A stretch of 64,000 bases of DNA from Thalassocella blandensis. Lineage in GTDB: Bacteria > Pseudomonadota > Gammaproteobacteria > Pseudomonadales > Cellvibrionaceae. Shown here in pieces: positions 47,626 to 56,928 of the stretch; the stretch's first letter is position 1; every line of letters begins with the position of its first letter. The notes under the pieces were generated by a model. The model did no database searches and was not told where the DNA came from. It was given only the letters and a program-made list of their open reading frames with translations. Location: assembly GCA_902141825.1 (NCBI GenBank), contig CABFPG010000001.1, positions 620,001 to 684,000 on the forward strand, given 5' to 3'. The translations under genes were made by a program, and so were the position numbers.

Positions 47626-49302
47626 TTACTGTTTTATATAGCAGTATTTTCTTACGCCGTTATACGGGTCCCCAAAACTTGCGTTAGTGCATGCAATGTT
47701 TCCATTTGCTTCACGATAGGTAAATACTCCATTGGCGCCATATGCAATTGTGGCAGTGCCACTGAAAGTGCAGGTTTGCCCTTCTCCAGCACATTCATGA
47801 AATCCTGCTGGTATAGCGTTTCCAGTTTTGTAAAAGCAGGATTTTGCAATACCGTAGGCAGGATCACCAAATACGGTATTGCTACACTCGACAGCACTGG
47901 TCGCTTGTTGCGAATAAAACGCGTCGTTTGCACCAAATGCCACTTCTGCACTCCCAACGAATGCACACTTTTCGCCTTCTCGCGCACAAAAAGTGAAGCC
48001 CGCCGGCGCCGCATTGTCATCTCGTTTGAAATAGCAGGCCTTAACAATACCAGATAGCGGATCACCGAAAGTCCGGTTGTTACAGGGTATCCGATCCTGC
48101 GTTTTTAAAAAATAATAAGCACCGTTAGCACCATAGGCGACCGTAGCGCCACCATTTGTAATGCATTCTTCACCTTCACCAGCACATTGTGTAAACCCTT
48201 GCAGAGTCACCCCAGTCGGCGCCTCTAATTTGTAATAGCAGGATTTTGCTGCTCCTTCCACAGGATCGCCAAACACACGATTACTGCAACTCACTTGGTT
48301 TTCAGCTTCAATGTAGTTATATTTACCAATCGCTCCGAACGCCACTGATGCTTTCCCATTAAAGTTGCACACCTCATTCTCTTCAGCACATTTTATATAA
48401 CCTTGCGGGCCACCATTGGCATTTCCTCCCGCCCCATAAATTTGGGCTACCGCTGCGACATCTTTGTCCGTTAACTTTCCGCGCTGACCAAGCTCACTTG
48501 AAGGTACAGATGGATCTAACGATTCAATCGTTGGCAAGCCATTAGCACTGAACGACATGTAACCATACTGCATGATGGACCGAAAATCGTAACTGCCAAT
48601 AGATGCCGTAACGGAGGCACCCTTATTGAAATTGTGTTCAGTACCAGCCGATATATTTTCCCAATTGATGCGGACATAGTTATCTCGATCATACCTCGAC
48701 TGCTCATGGAAGAAACCAAGTGCGTGCAAAAACTCATGGGCTACAATCCCTGCATAAGCACAGCCATTACCAATGGAGAGTTCCTGACGTCCACCTCGTC
48801 GGCCAACGTGAGACCAGCAACCAGACCCTTTAATCACCTCGATATAATCCGCTTGATTCGTTCGTGGTACAAATTTAACGCCCGTGCGTGTGCTTATTAG
48901 CAGCATGCCATTTTGAATCGCGGCGATATCCGCTTGAGATGCCGATGATATGACGTAAGGTACAACACTGTTCGCCCAAGTGGTATTGCCGCTCCAGGCA
49001 GCTTTGGCAGTAAATTGGTGATCCGCATTTGAATGAACCTCTTCGAACTGCCTGACTTCGAGATTTTTAATGCCATTTGCCTGTACATCACTTTTGTAAC
49101 CAACAGCGATATCACCTTCAATAATTGCGGTGTCTCCGAGTGTGTTATATAAAATGGCTTCACCGGTTGGTCGGTAGAATGTAGTTTGCGGGGATTGGGA
49201 TGAATAATTTTTGCTGTTGACGTCCAGCTCATTGACACTGGAAAATGCAAAATTGGAAACCGTGAGAAAACTTAGCAGGGAAAGTTTCACGTAGAGTCTC
49301 AT
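47626..49302 (-). CDS. Secreted astacin-family (M12A) metalloprotease with four C-terminal Cys repeats
   Basis: 558 residues; ATG with AGGAGCG upstream and a signal peptide ending about 'SNFAFS'. The catalytic domain (about 105-290) has the full astacin zinc signature: H189-E190-F-L-H193-A-L-G-F-F-H199-EQSRxDRDxYV, and the Met-turn in 'SIMQYGYMSF'. Residues about 85-105 are probably a propeptide. The C-terminal 260 residues hold four repeats of about 60 residues, each of the form 'G-F-x-x-CAxEGExCxFxGxAxVAYGAxGxFxxxxAxxxxxCxNxxFGDPxxGxxKxCYxK'. Similar Cys repeats end other secreted bacterial hydrolases and are thought to be sugar- or surface-binding, which would target the protease to a matrix. 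Extracellular. Confidence 0.92.
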   Translation of the reverse strand: MRLYVKLSLLSFLTVSNFAFSSVNELDVNSKNYSSQSPQTTFYRPTGEAILYNTLGDTAIIEGDIAVGYKSDVQANGIKNLEVRQFEEVHSNADHQFTAKAAWSGNTTWANSVVPYVISSASQADIAAIQNGMLLISTRTGVKFVPRTNQADYIEVIKGSGCWSHVGRRGGRQELSIGNGCAYAGIVAHEFLHALGFFHEQSRYDRDNYVRINWENISAGTEHNFNKGASVTASIGSYDFRSIMQYGYMSFSANGLPTIESLDPSVPSSELGQRGKLTDKDVAAVAQIYGAGGNANGGPQGYIKCAEENEVCNFNGKASVAFGAIGKYNYIEAENQVSCSNRVFGDPVEGAAKSCYYKLEAPTGVTLQGFTQCAGEGEECITNGGATVAYGANGAYYFLKTQDRIPCNNRTFGDPLSGIVKACYFKRDDNAAPAGFTFCAREGEKCAFVGSAEVAFGANDAFYSQQATSAVECSNTVFGDPAYGIAKSCFYKTGNAIPAGFHECAGEGQTCTFSGTATIAYGANGVFTYREANGNIACTNASFGDPYNGVRKYCYIKQ

Positions 49303-49748
49303 AAACGCTCCTGATTTTACTATTTATTTTCTGATTAAATTTTCGTTATTATTTAATCGAGTCTAAATAAATATTACATCCAACTTCGAGACGGGATACT
49401 CATAATATCTACACATACCAACATTCGTGCATTTATTGGAACCAGTTCAATGTTTGCCTTTTCAAATACCTACATTTTGTCGTCTAGCTATTCTATTTAT
49501 TTCTAATGTATTTATTTTAGTTGAACTTTGCTGCGCTGCTACCACGCGTATCCCTTGGGAACCAGCGCACAGGTAAAGGCTTTCCCCTTTCCTTCAATCC
49601 CTGTTTTTGCTTTTTAATATACCCAACCCATTTGCTAATGTCCTCGCTATCCATCAACCTTAGGTGCTAAGGCTTTCGAAGAACAATGGCTTCTCCCGCA
49701 TTTGAATCAGCCGGCGATACAGAGTAAACACTTGCAAGGTTTAAGTAC
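49303..49748. other. Intergenic region between the ABC exporter and astacin genes
   Basis: 446 bp. It includes the astacin promoter and ribosome site (AT-rich, 49303-49400) and one possible 45-codon ORF (listed separately). No repeat or RNA seen. Confidence 0.5.
49517..49654 (-). CDS. Possible 45-aa basic small protein
   Basis: An ATG at 49654 (TAAGG shortly upstream) opens 45 codons to a TAA. The protein is charged and reads like a real peptide ('DISKWVGYIKKQKQGLKERG', 'PVRWFPRDTRGSSAAKFN'). It is not recognised, and a truncated relic is equally possible. Confidence 0.35.
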   Translation of the reverse strand: MDSEDISKWVGYIKKQKQGLKERGKPLPVRWFPRDTRGSSAAKFN

Positions 49749-51572
49749 TTAGGCAATAAAACCCCGTGTTTGGTGTTTCCAAAGCTGCGCATAAACGCCA
49801 TCAAGAGCCAGCAACTCCTGATGATTACCTTCTTCGATTATCTTACCCTGATCCATCACAATTAATCTGTCCATTGCTGCGATGGTAGATAAGCGGTGAG
49901 CGATTGCAATTACTGTTTTCCCTTCCATCAGCACTTCAAGATTATCTCGAATTGCAGATTCAACTTCTGAATCCAAAGCAGATGTTGCCTCGTCCATAAT
50001 CAAAATGGGTGCATTTTTTAAAAGTACCCGCGCGATGGCGACACGTTGACGCTGGCCACCCGAAAGCTTCACTCCACGCTCACCCACCTGCACATCATAC
50101 CCTGTGTTTCCTTCTCCATCTTTTAACTCCTGAATAAACTCATGCGCATGAGCTTTCTCGGCAGCTTCAATGATAGCCGACATCGGCGCATCTGGATCGC
50201 CATAGTGAATATTTTCTTTCACCGAACGATGTAACAACGAAGTGTCCTGCGTGATCATTCCAATATTTTGACGCAGGGACTCCTGCTCTACCATGGCAAT
50301 ATCCTGTCCATCAATACTGATATTCCCTTGATTAACATCGAAGAACCTTAGCAATAAATTCACAAGCGTCGACTTCCCAGCCCCAGAAGGCCCCACAATG
50401 CCTACCTTCTCCCCCGGCCGGATGGTGAGATTGAGATCCTCAAAAACGGCTTTACCATCCTGATAGACAAAATTGACATGGCTAAAGCTAATTTCACCAC
50501 GACTAACCTCAATGGCGTTAGCCTGGGGTACATCTTTGACCTCAACATCGTTCGACACGGTATTAATGCCATCAATCACCGTTCCAATGTTTTCAAACAA
50601 AGCACTTACTTCCCACATAATCCATTTAGACATCCCTTGTACTCGAAGTGCAATGCTTATGGCGATGGCTATCCCGCCCAGTGTGACGGCATCGTCCAGC
50701 CATAGAAATACAGACATCACACCAATCGAAAGTATGAGCAGATAGTTGAGCGCATCAATACTCAGCAACAAACAGGTAATCATCCGCATTTGCCGATAGG
50801 TTGTTTGCAAAAATTTCTTCATACTATTCTCGGCGTACCCAAGTTCGCGCTGAGAATGTGCAAACAGTTTAACCGTCGAAATATTAGTGTATGAATCCAC
50901 TATACGTCCGGTCATCACGGATCGAGCATCAGCCTGATCCGTTGCCACTTTTTTTAACTTCGGGACAAAAAATATCTGAATTAATGTGTACACACATAAC
51001 CAGATTAGGATTGGTAGCATCAGCAAGGCATCCGACTCTGCCATCATCCAGATCATTGATAAAAAATACACGCTGATATAAATCAATACGTCCATCAACT
51101 TCATCACGGTTTCGCGAACAGCGAGCGCACTCTGCATGACCTTCGTTGCAACTCGCCCTGCAAAATCTCTTTGAAAAAATCCGACGCTTTGTTTCAACAA
51201 ATAGCGATGAATCAACCAACGAATAGACATTGGGTAATTACCCAACAGGGATTGGTGCATGATCATGGAATGAGTCAGGCTTAGAATAGGCATGACAACC
51301 ACTAACAGCAATATCATGCCGATCATATTGTCACTTTGATCCTGCCAGAACGTATCTCGATTCTGGTGACTTAAAATATCGACCAAATCCCCCATTTTGC
51401 TCAGCAGAAGAACTTCCACTATTGCCACAGTTGCACTAAGCAGCGCCAGCACAATAAGGGGAATTTCAAAACCGCGCGTATAGTATCGACAAAAAGCAAA
51501 CAAGGTGCCTGGTGGCTTTTCTATTTCAGATTTGGGGAAGGGTTGTGTTAGTTTTTCAAAAAAATTAAACAT
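49749..51572 (-). CDS. ABC exporter half-transporter (permease-ATPase fusion)
   Basis: 607 residues from the ATG at 51572 (a GTG one codon upstream is the alternative). Six membrane segments lie in the first 330 residues, typical of type IV ABC exporters. The nucleotide-binding domain has Walker A 'GPSGAGKST' (about 394), Q-loop 'MITQDTSLL', signature 'LSGGQRQRVAIAR', Walker B 'ILIMDEATSALD' and H-loop 'IAHRLSTI'. The order and length fit the MsbA/lipid-and-drug exporter group; it would act as a homodimer because no partner gene is adjacent. The substrate is unknown. Confidence 0.92.
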   Translation of the reverse strand: MFNFFEKLTQPFPKSEIEKPPGTLFAFCRYYTRGFEIPLIVLALLSATVAIVEVLLLSKMGDLVDILSHQNRDTFWQDQSDNMIGMILLLVVVMPILSLTHSMIMHQSLLGNYPMSIRWLIHRYLLKQSVGFFQRDFAGRVATKVMQSALAVRETVMKLMDVLIYISVYFLSMIWMMAESDALLMLPILIWLCVYTLIQIFFVPKLKKVATDQADARSVMTGRIVDSYTNISTVKLFAHSQRELGYAENSMKKFLQTTYRQMRMITCLLLSIDALNYLLILSIGVMSVFLWLDDAVTLGGIAIAISIALRVQGMSKWIMWEVSALFENIGTVIDGINTVSNDVEVKDVPQANAIEVSRGEISFSHVNFVYQDGKAVFEDLNLTIRPGEKVGIVGPSGAGKSTLVNLLLRFFDVNQGNISIDGQDIAMVEQESLRQNIGMITQDTSLLHRSVKENIHYGDPDAPMSAIIEAAEKAHAHEFIQELKDGEGNTGYDVQVGERGVKLSGGQRQRVAIARVLLKNAPILIMDEATSALDSEVESAIRDNLEVLMEGKTVIAIAHRLSTIAAMDRLIVMDQGKIIEEGNHQELLALDGVYAQLWKHQTRGFIA

Positions 51573-52086
51573 CACTATAACTGTAGTCGCGCCAGAATGA
51601 GAATGGGAACTGATCTAGATAGCAGAGGGCATCTGTGGCTAGTTAGGGAGGCCGAACATTGTGTTGGTGAATAGTCTGTTAGAGAGACAACGGTGGAGCT
51701 GCTGAGGTTTAAAACTTTTTAAACTATAAACTATTTCTCACCGCACGCATTCAGCGGCAACAATACTCCGACGGGCCCATCAGAAAGTTGCTGCATTTTA
51801 CTATTTTTCACTCAAAATTAAAGTAAAATACCGACAGTCAAATAAATCGTATCAATTCTCATTCACGTCTCATTCACGCAGGTTTGATCGTCAGATTCAA
51901 TCAGAGCATTCCAGATTCAATCAGAGCCCCTTGGAGTCAACAACACAGCAAGCATTAAATGCTCCCAGTGTTTGAAGAACGTCAGTCATGGTGAATAAGT
52001 GCACTTGGCGACAGAGATCAAACATTAACGCTATCTTCCCTAACGCCAGCACTTACTGACTCTTCAAAAGTCACACAAACGTAGTA
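51573..52086. other. Intergenic region upstream of the ABC exporter
   Basis: 514 bp, no convincing gene. It contains short tandem duplications (51859-51880 and 51892-51927) and presumably the exporter promoter. Confidence 0.5.
51892..51927. repeat. Two copies of CAGATTCAATCAGAGC with a 20-bp period
   Basis: Copies at 51892-51907 and 51912-51927. Just before them TCTCATTCACG is also duplicated in tandem. Non-coding. Confidence 0.8.
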
Positions 52087-53397
52087 CTACGCGAGCTGAA
52101 GTTCATTGTTGACGGCACTCTCTCGTTGCAGCATAACAAGGTTAAAGGCAAACACGGCAGAAAGCACGAGTGCAGGAATTGCCGTCACTGTTATCGCCGT
52201 CATTAACTCATTCTGATATGCCCAATCTGAAAGCATCCCGGCAACGAGTGGTCCAACAGCGGAAAAAATAGACACTAGAAAGCTCCAAATGGCAAAGCAT
52301 CTCGCTCGAATAGGAGCCGCGATTAAATCCTGCAAAATCGTAGGAACCAATACATTCGCCGTCGATGTCAGCAGTAGAAATAACCCAATAGCTGTGTATG
52401 CCTGATTGATATTTGAAGCATTGAACAGCATCAGCAAAACCGGCACGGAGGCAATCGCTCCACCGGCCATAATGGCAGGCCGCGCCGCTCGCCCCAAAAA
52501 TCGTGTTAGCACGCGATCAAGAACTCCTGCGATAGGCAAACAACAAGTGCTCGCCATTAATAACAGCATGCCCATCGCCTGACCAATAGTGGTAATGGTC
52601 GCATCGAACCGACGATCTAAAGCCAACGCTATCAGCTGATTTAACGCTTGTACGGCAATTAACAAAAACCCCGCCAAGCCGATAAACAACGTAATCTCCT
52701 TCCAATGCTCTCGAATAAACGCAACGATTGAATTGGCCGTCGCTTCTCCCTGCTCGGTCACCCGTCGGACAGGGTCCAAAGTCAGCAGCCCCAGTACAAA
52801 TAAAGGAAGCCCCAGTACTGCAACAACTAAAAAGCCTTTACGCCAAGCCTCAATTGCAAAAGGAAAAAACGCTTCTCCAGCATCAATAATCGCACCACCG
52901 AAATAATAACCTCCACTCGCTCCGGCAGCCATTAGACCGGCAAAACCCAAATTCGCTAACACCCGATCTCGCTCGGGCGCCAGGTCCGGAATCATTGAAT
53001 ACACCAGAGGAATCATCGCAAACTCAATAATGCCGGTCGATGACCTCCCCAGAAAAAAGAGAATGAAATTAGGAGCAAAGGCACTCAGCACCGTCATCGA
53101 TGTTGACGCTGCAACCAGACATAACAAAATGCGTTTGCGGGAGTACTTGTCGACAAAACGAGAGAGTGGTATCGCCAGGAGGCTGCCAATGAGAATTCCT
53201 GCCAATCCTTGCAAGGCACCAAGAGCAGAATCACTGACATCAAATGTTTGTTGAATAGCAGAAAGAGAGAGACTTTGTATTCCTTGATCGCTTAATTGGA
53301 TACCGGCTGACAATCCAAGAAAAACCACCGTAAATAGCGCTCTGGAAGTCCAAGCCGCAGGCGCTCCTGCTGTCATTACTACATCATCTTTGGTCAT
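52087..53397 (-). CDS. Major facilitator superfamily transporter
   Basis: The frame opens at a GTG (53415), but the ATG at 53397, with GGAG 10 nt upstream, is preferred, giving 436 residues. Twelve membrane segments are visible. The MFS motif A region reads 'IPLSRFVDKYSRKRILL' between helices 2 and 3, with an Asp in 'LSDQGIQSLSLSAI' of helix 1 as in the spinster-like/sugar-phosphate group. The substrate cannot be predicted. It lies upstream of the ABC exporter on the same strand but 514 nt away. Confidence 0.9.
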   Translation of the reverse strand: MTKDDVVMTAGAPAAWTSRALFTVVFLGLSAGIQLSDQGIQSLSLSAIQQTFDVSDSALGALQGLAGILIGSLLAIPLSRFVDKYSRKRILLCLVAASTSMTVLSAFAPNFILFFLGRSSTGIIEFAMIPLVYSMIPDLAPERDRVLANLGFAGLMAAGASGGYYFGGAIIDAGEAFFPFAIEAWRKGFLVVAVLGLPLFVLGLLTLDPVRRVTEQGEATANSIVAFIREHWKEITLFIGLAGFLLIAVQALNQLIALALDRRFDATITTIGQAMGMLLLMASTCCLPIAGVLDRVLTRFLGRAARPAIMAGGAIASVPVLLMLFNASNINQAYTAIGLFLLLTSTANVLVPTILQDLIAAPIRARCFAIWSFLVSIFSAVGPLVAGMLSDWAYQNELMTAITVTAIPALVLSAVFAFNLVMLQRESAVNNELQLA

Positions 53398-53772
53398 AAC
53401 TGTTGGGCTCCTCACTATTTGCTCTTCACTTTTTGCTCTTCAATACCTTCTGTAGGCAAATATTTCCGTGGCCCATTCCTAGAAGAAGTGAATTCAACGG
53501 GTCTACCGGCTAGTGCGGTGTATTACCGAGAATTTGCTCGAGGTGAACTAACAGACTGACGGGAAATTTCTCTTCACCGATGATATCAAACCCGACATCG
53601 AATGTGTTTTTTTACTTCTTCTTATTTGGCGCATTCATATAAGGGGATATATTAAAATCAACAACTCTACACAATAGAGTGTTTTTTAGGAGACAATCTG
53701 CTCCATTGAGTGAACTGGAGCAGGTCAGTAGTAAAGCGTTCTTGCGGTAAAATTGCCGCAACAGCTCGAGAT
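53398..53772. other. Intergenic region between the RND and MFS genes
   Basis: 375 bp without a gene. It holds the MFS promoter, a duplicated TTTGCTCTTCA (about 53420-53442) and a possible terminator (53664-53687). Confidence 0.5.
53664..53687. terminator. Possible terminator downstream of the RND operon
   Basis: ACTCTA/TAGAGT stem with a 5-nt loop, flanked by G-T6 on plus and a weaker T-rich stretch on minus. The best-formed tail points the wrong way for the RND gene, so confidence is modest. Confidence 0.4.
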
Positions 53773-56700
53773 TTATCCCAGGCTTTCCACGTCCTTTGTG
53801 ACTTCAAGATCAAGTGATCCACTGATTTTTCCAGCCAACTTTTCTTTCAAGCGAGAGCCAAATAAATACAGGGCTGGAACAAACAACAGCGTTACTGCCG
53901 TCGCAAATAAAATACCAAAAGCCAGCGAGATGACCATAGGAATCAGGAACGCAGCCTGCATGCTGTTATCCAGCATGATGGGCACCAATCCTATGAAAGT
54001 GGTGATACTGGTTAATAATATGGGGCGGAATCGATCTGCACCAGCGCGGACCAAAGCATCTCTCACTGCAATACCTTGTGCACGCAATTGGTTAATTCGA
54101 TCAATAAACACCAGATTATCATTCACGACTACGCCTGCGGCAGCAAGCACCCCAAAGAATGAGGCTATCGTCATAGTATATCCCGTGATCCAATGCCCAA
54201 GTATTGCCCCCATAATGCCGAATGGCACCGCTGAAAGCACACCAAATGGCTTCAAGTAAGATTTAAATTCCACAGCCATCAATATGTAAATAATCAGGAG
54301 TGACAAGCCAAAAGCATTGATTAAAGCACTCATAAACTCCTGCTCATCCTGGCTATTTCCACCCATACCAACTTTTAACCCGGGGTATGTATTTTCCAGA
54401 CGGTCTTTATGCTGCTTAAGTACCTCCTGGATTATTTCATTGGCATTGGCTTGATCCTCAATCACATCTGCGGTCACGCTGATACTGCGACGACGATCTA
54501 TACGATCAATACTGGTAAAACCTGGGACATAGTGCACATCTGCAACAGTTTCAAACGGGACTTCATGTCGGTCAGGGGTACGAATACGCATATCTGCAAT
54601 TTGACTGATGGACCGCCGCTCTTCATCGGGATAACGCACCATTACACGTACATCCTCATTCAAACGAGGAATACGTTGCGCTTCTTCTCCATAGTATCCC
54701 TGACGTACTTGTCTGGCTACAGAGGCGAGACTTACCCCGAGCGTTTCAGCGTTAGGCTTTAATTCAATATCAATATCATCCCGTGCACTTTGTAAAGAAT
54801 CCCGAACATTCTCAATTCCATTGTAGGTTTTTAGAATATCCACAATCTCATCAGCAGCTAAATCCAGCGTTGCAACATCATATGCAAATAGATCAAACGC
54901 TATATCGCTATCTCCACCATTTGCGGTATAACCCAAATCAAATTTTTCAACATGAGGTAATTCACCAATATAAGTTCGCCATGTATTGGCAATAAAGCCG
55001 GGGTCAAGATTCAACGCTGTTTGATGGGATAACTCCAAAACTACCCACACCTGGTTCTGCCAAACCCACGTGAGATTATGTAAGACAAAGTTATCGCCAT
55101 AACCTTTTTCCCCGAGTTGCTTATCCTGCATCATTAACGGAATGGACTTTTCAATATGGCTGACAGTTGCCATTAAGTCATCCCGCGCATACCCTTCTGG
55201 AAAAGTCAGCTCTGCCACCACCCAATCCATCGGCGGATTATCTTCAAACTTTTGCTTTACGTAGCCATTTCCCACCAGCATCACTGAAAATATAAATGCC
55301 ATCAGAAAAGCGGCCAGAGTCACGGGATACCAGAACAGGGATTTTTTAATCAGAGGCTGATAAAAATTCACAGCGACATGTTCCAGACCATCAGCAAAAC
55401 GGCGACGAAGCTGTTCAAACTTTTTCAGGAGGAAGAACTTTGGCGCTTTCTCCGGTTTCATCGATGCAAGATGAGAAGGCAGTATCCAAAACGATTCGAT
55501 AAGTGAAAATGTAAGCGCGCAAACTACTACAGCGGGAATGGACCACAAAAATTTGGAAGCACCGCCGGGCAGGAACAACATGGGCAAAAACACCACCATC
55601 GTCGAAATCACGGCAAACAGCACAGGCTTATACACACCCTCTGCGCCTTTCACTGCCGCTTCGCGACCTTTTTCACCTGCGTGTTGCTGAGCGTAAATAC
55701 TCTCCCCTACGATGATAGCATCGTCAACGATGATGCCGAGAATCAATAGAAACGCAAACATTGATATCATATTAATACTGACACCAATAAATGGCAGCAT
55801 CCAGATAGCTCCCATATAGGCGGTACCAATTCCCACCGCCACCCACAATGCCAGTAAAGGACGCAAAAACAACATTAAAATAATAAATACCAGAGCAAGA
55901 CCACTCAAAGCATTCGATGCCAGCAAATTCATCCGTCCCTTAAACATAAACGAGAGATCAGACCAGACACTGACGGTCATCCCTTGTGGTAAGGTTGCTT
56001 GTAATTTTTCTACATACGCGGTTACCGCATCAGATGTTTTAATAACATCTGAATTTTCTCCGCCATACACATCCACAAAGACAGCAGGAGAACCATCAAA
56101 ACGCGTGTAAACGTTGGTATCTGCAAAACCATCTATGACCTGTGCAACGTCCCCCAGAAGAATTCGGGTGCCGTCTGTCGCGGTTAACAGCGGAATTTTT
56201 TCGAAATCGCTTTGGTTGTAAGCTTGACCACGCGTCTGTACTTGAAAATCGCCAGCACGGGAACGGATAACGCCAGCAGGAAGATTAATCGAGGAATTTC
56301 GTATTGCGGCAACCACATCATCAAAAGTCAGGTCGTAACGTCGCAAATCAAATTCTGAAACCTCAATGGAGACTTCATCACTACGCACGGCATTTAGCGT
56401 CGCAATATCAACATCATGTAGTTCCGCGAGTTCGTCTCGCACGCGCTGCCCAAAATCCTTCAAACTACGTTCATTCACTTCACCTGCCACGGCAACACGC
56501 AGTATTCGCTGACGGTCAATACTTTGGGTGATCTGTGGTCGCTCTGACTCTGCGGGAAAGGTCGGGATGGCATCGACCCGAGTTTTTATGTCGTTATACA
56601 TTTTTTGCAGGTCATAGTCACTTTCCACTTCCACTGTCACACGACCACTGCCAAAGTTTGCTCGAGATCGTATTCGCTTGATCCCTTCCAGGTCCTGCAC

Positions 56701-56916
56701 CGCTTCTTCGATACGGACACAAATTTGCTCTTCTACTTCTCGTGGACCGGCGCCAGGATAGGGCACCACAATATCAATTGCATCTTCAGATACTGTTGGG
56801 AAAAGCTCTTTATTTAACGACGTTAATGCAGTAGCACCGCCACCGACTAAAATTAAAATCATAAACAAGTTGGCAGCAACAGGGTTATTTACGAACCAGC
56901 CTAATGTTCCTTTCAT
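53773..56916 (-). CDS. RND-family efflux pump inner-membrane transporter
   Basis: 1047 residues, normal for the family; ATG with GAGGAG 6 nt upstream. The sequence opens with 'MKGTLGWFVNNPVAANLFMILI' and shows twelve membrane segments with two large periplasmic loops. Helix 4 carries the proton-relay Asp pair in 'LLILGIIVDDAIIVGESIYA', followed by 'AAVKGAEGVYKPVLFAVIST'; the second half has 'AAAGVVVNDNLVFIDRIN' and 'PILLTSITTFIGLVPIM'. It lies 12 nt downstream of the adaptor gene with its ribosome site in that gap, so the two form an operon. No outer-membrane channel gene is adjacent; a TolC-type partner must come from elsewhere. The substrate is not predictable. Confidence 0.94.
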   Translation of the reverse strand: MKGTLGWFVNNPVAANLFMILILVGGGATALTSLNKELFPTVSEDAIDIVVPYPGAGPREVEEQICVRIEEAVQDLEGIKRIRSRANFGSGRVTVEVESDYDLQKMYNDIKTRVDAIPTFPAESERPQITQSIDRQRILRVAVAGEVNERSLKDFGQRVRDELAELHDVDIATLNAVRSDEVSIEVSEFDLRRYDLTFDDVVAAIRNSSINLPAGVIRSRAGDFQVQTRGQAYNQSDFEKIPLLTATDGTRILLGDVAQVIDGFADTNVYTRFDGSPAVFVDVYGGENSDVIKTSDAVTAYVEKLQATLPQGMTVSVWSDLSFMFKGRMNLLASNALSGLALVFIILMLFLRPLLALWVAVGIGTAYMGAIWMLPFIGVSINMISMFAFLLILGIIVDDAIIVGESIYAQQHAGEKGREAAVKGAEGVYKPVLFAVISTMVVFLPMLFLPGGASKFLWSIPAVVVCALTFSLIESFWILPSHLASMKPEKAPKFFLLKKFEQLRRRFADGLEHVAVNFYQPLIKKSLFWYPVTLAAFLMAFIFSVMLVGNGYVKQKFEDNPPMDWVVAELTFPEGYARDDLMATVSHIEKSIPLMMQDKQLGEKGYGDNFVLHNLTWVWQNQVWVVLELSHQTALNLDPGFIANTWRTYIGELPHVEKFDLGYTANGGDSDIAFDLFAYDVATLDLAADEIVDILKTYNGIENVRDSLQSARDDIDIELKPNAETLGVSLASVARQVRQGYYGEEAQRIPRLNEDVRVMVRYPDEERRSISQIADMRIRTPDRHEVPFETVADVHYVPGFTSIDRIDRRRSISVTADVIEDQANANEIIQEVLKQHKDRLENTYPGLKVGMGGNSQDEQEFMSALINAFGLSLLIIYILMAVEFKSYLKPFGVLSAVPFGIMGAILGHWITGYTMTIASFFGVLAAAGVVVNDNLVFIDRINQLRAQGIAVRDALVRAGADRFRPILLTSITTFIGLVPIMLDNSMQAAFLIPMVISLAFGILFATAVTLLFVPALYLFGSRLKEKLAGKISGSLDLEVTKDVESLG

Positions 56917-56928
56917 AAAAAACTCCTC

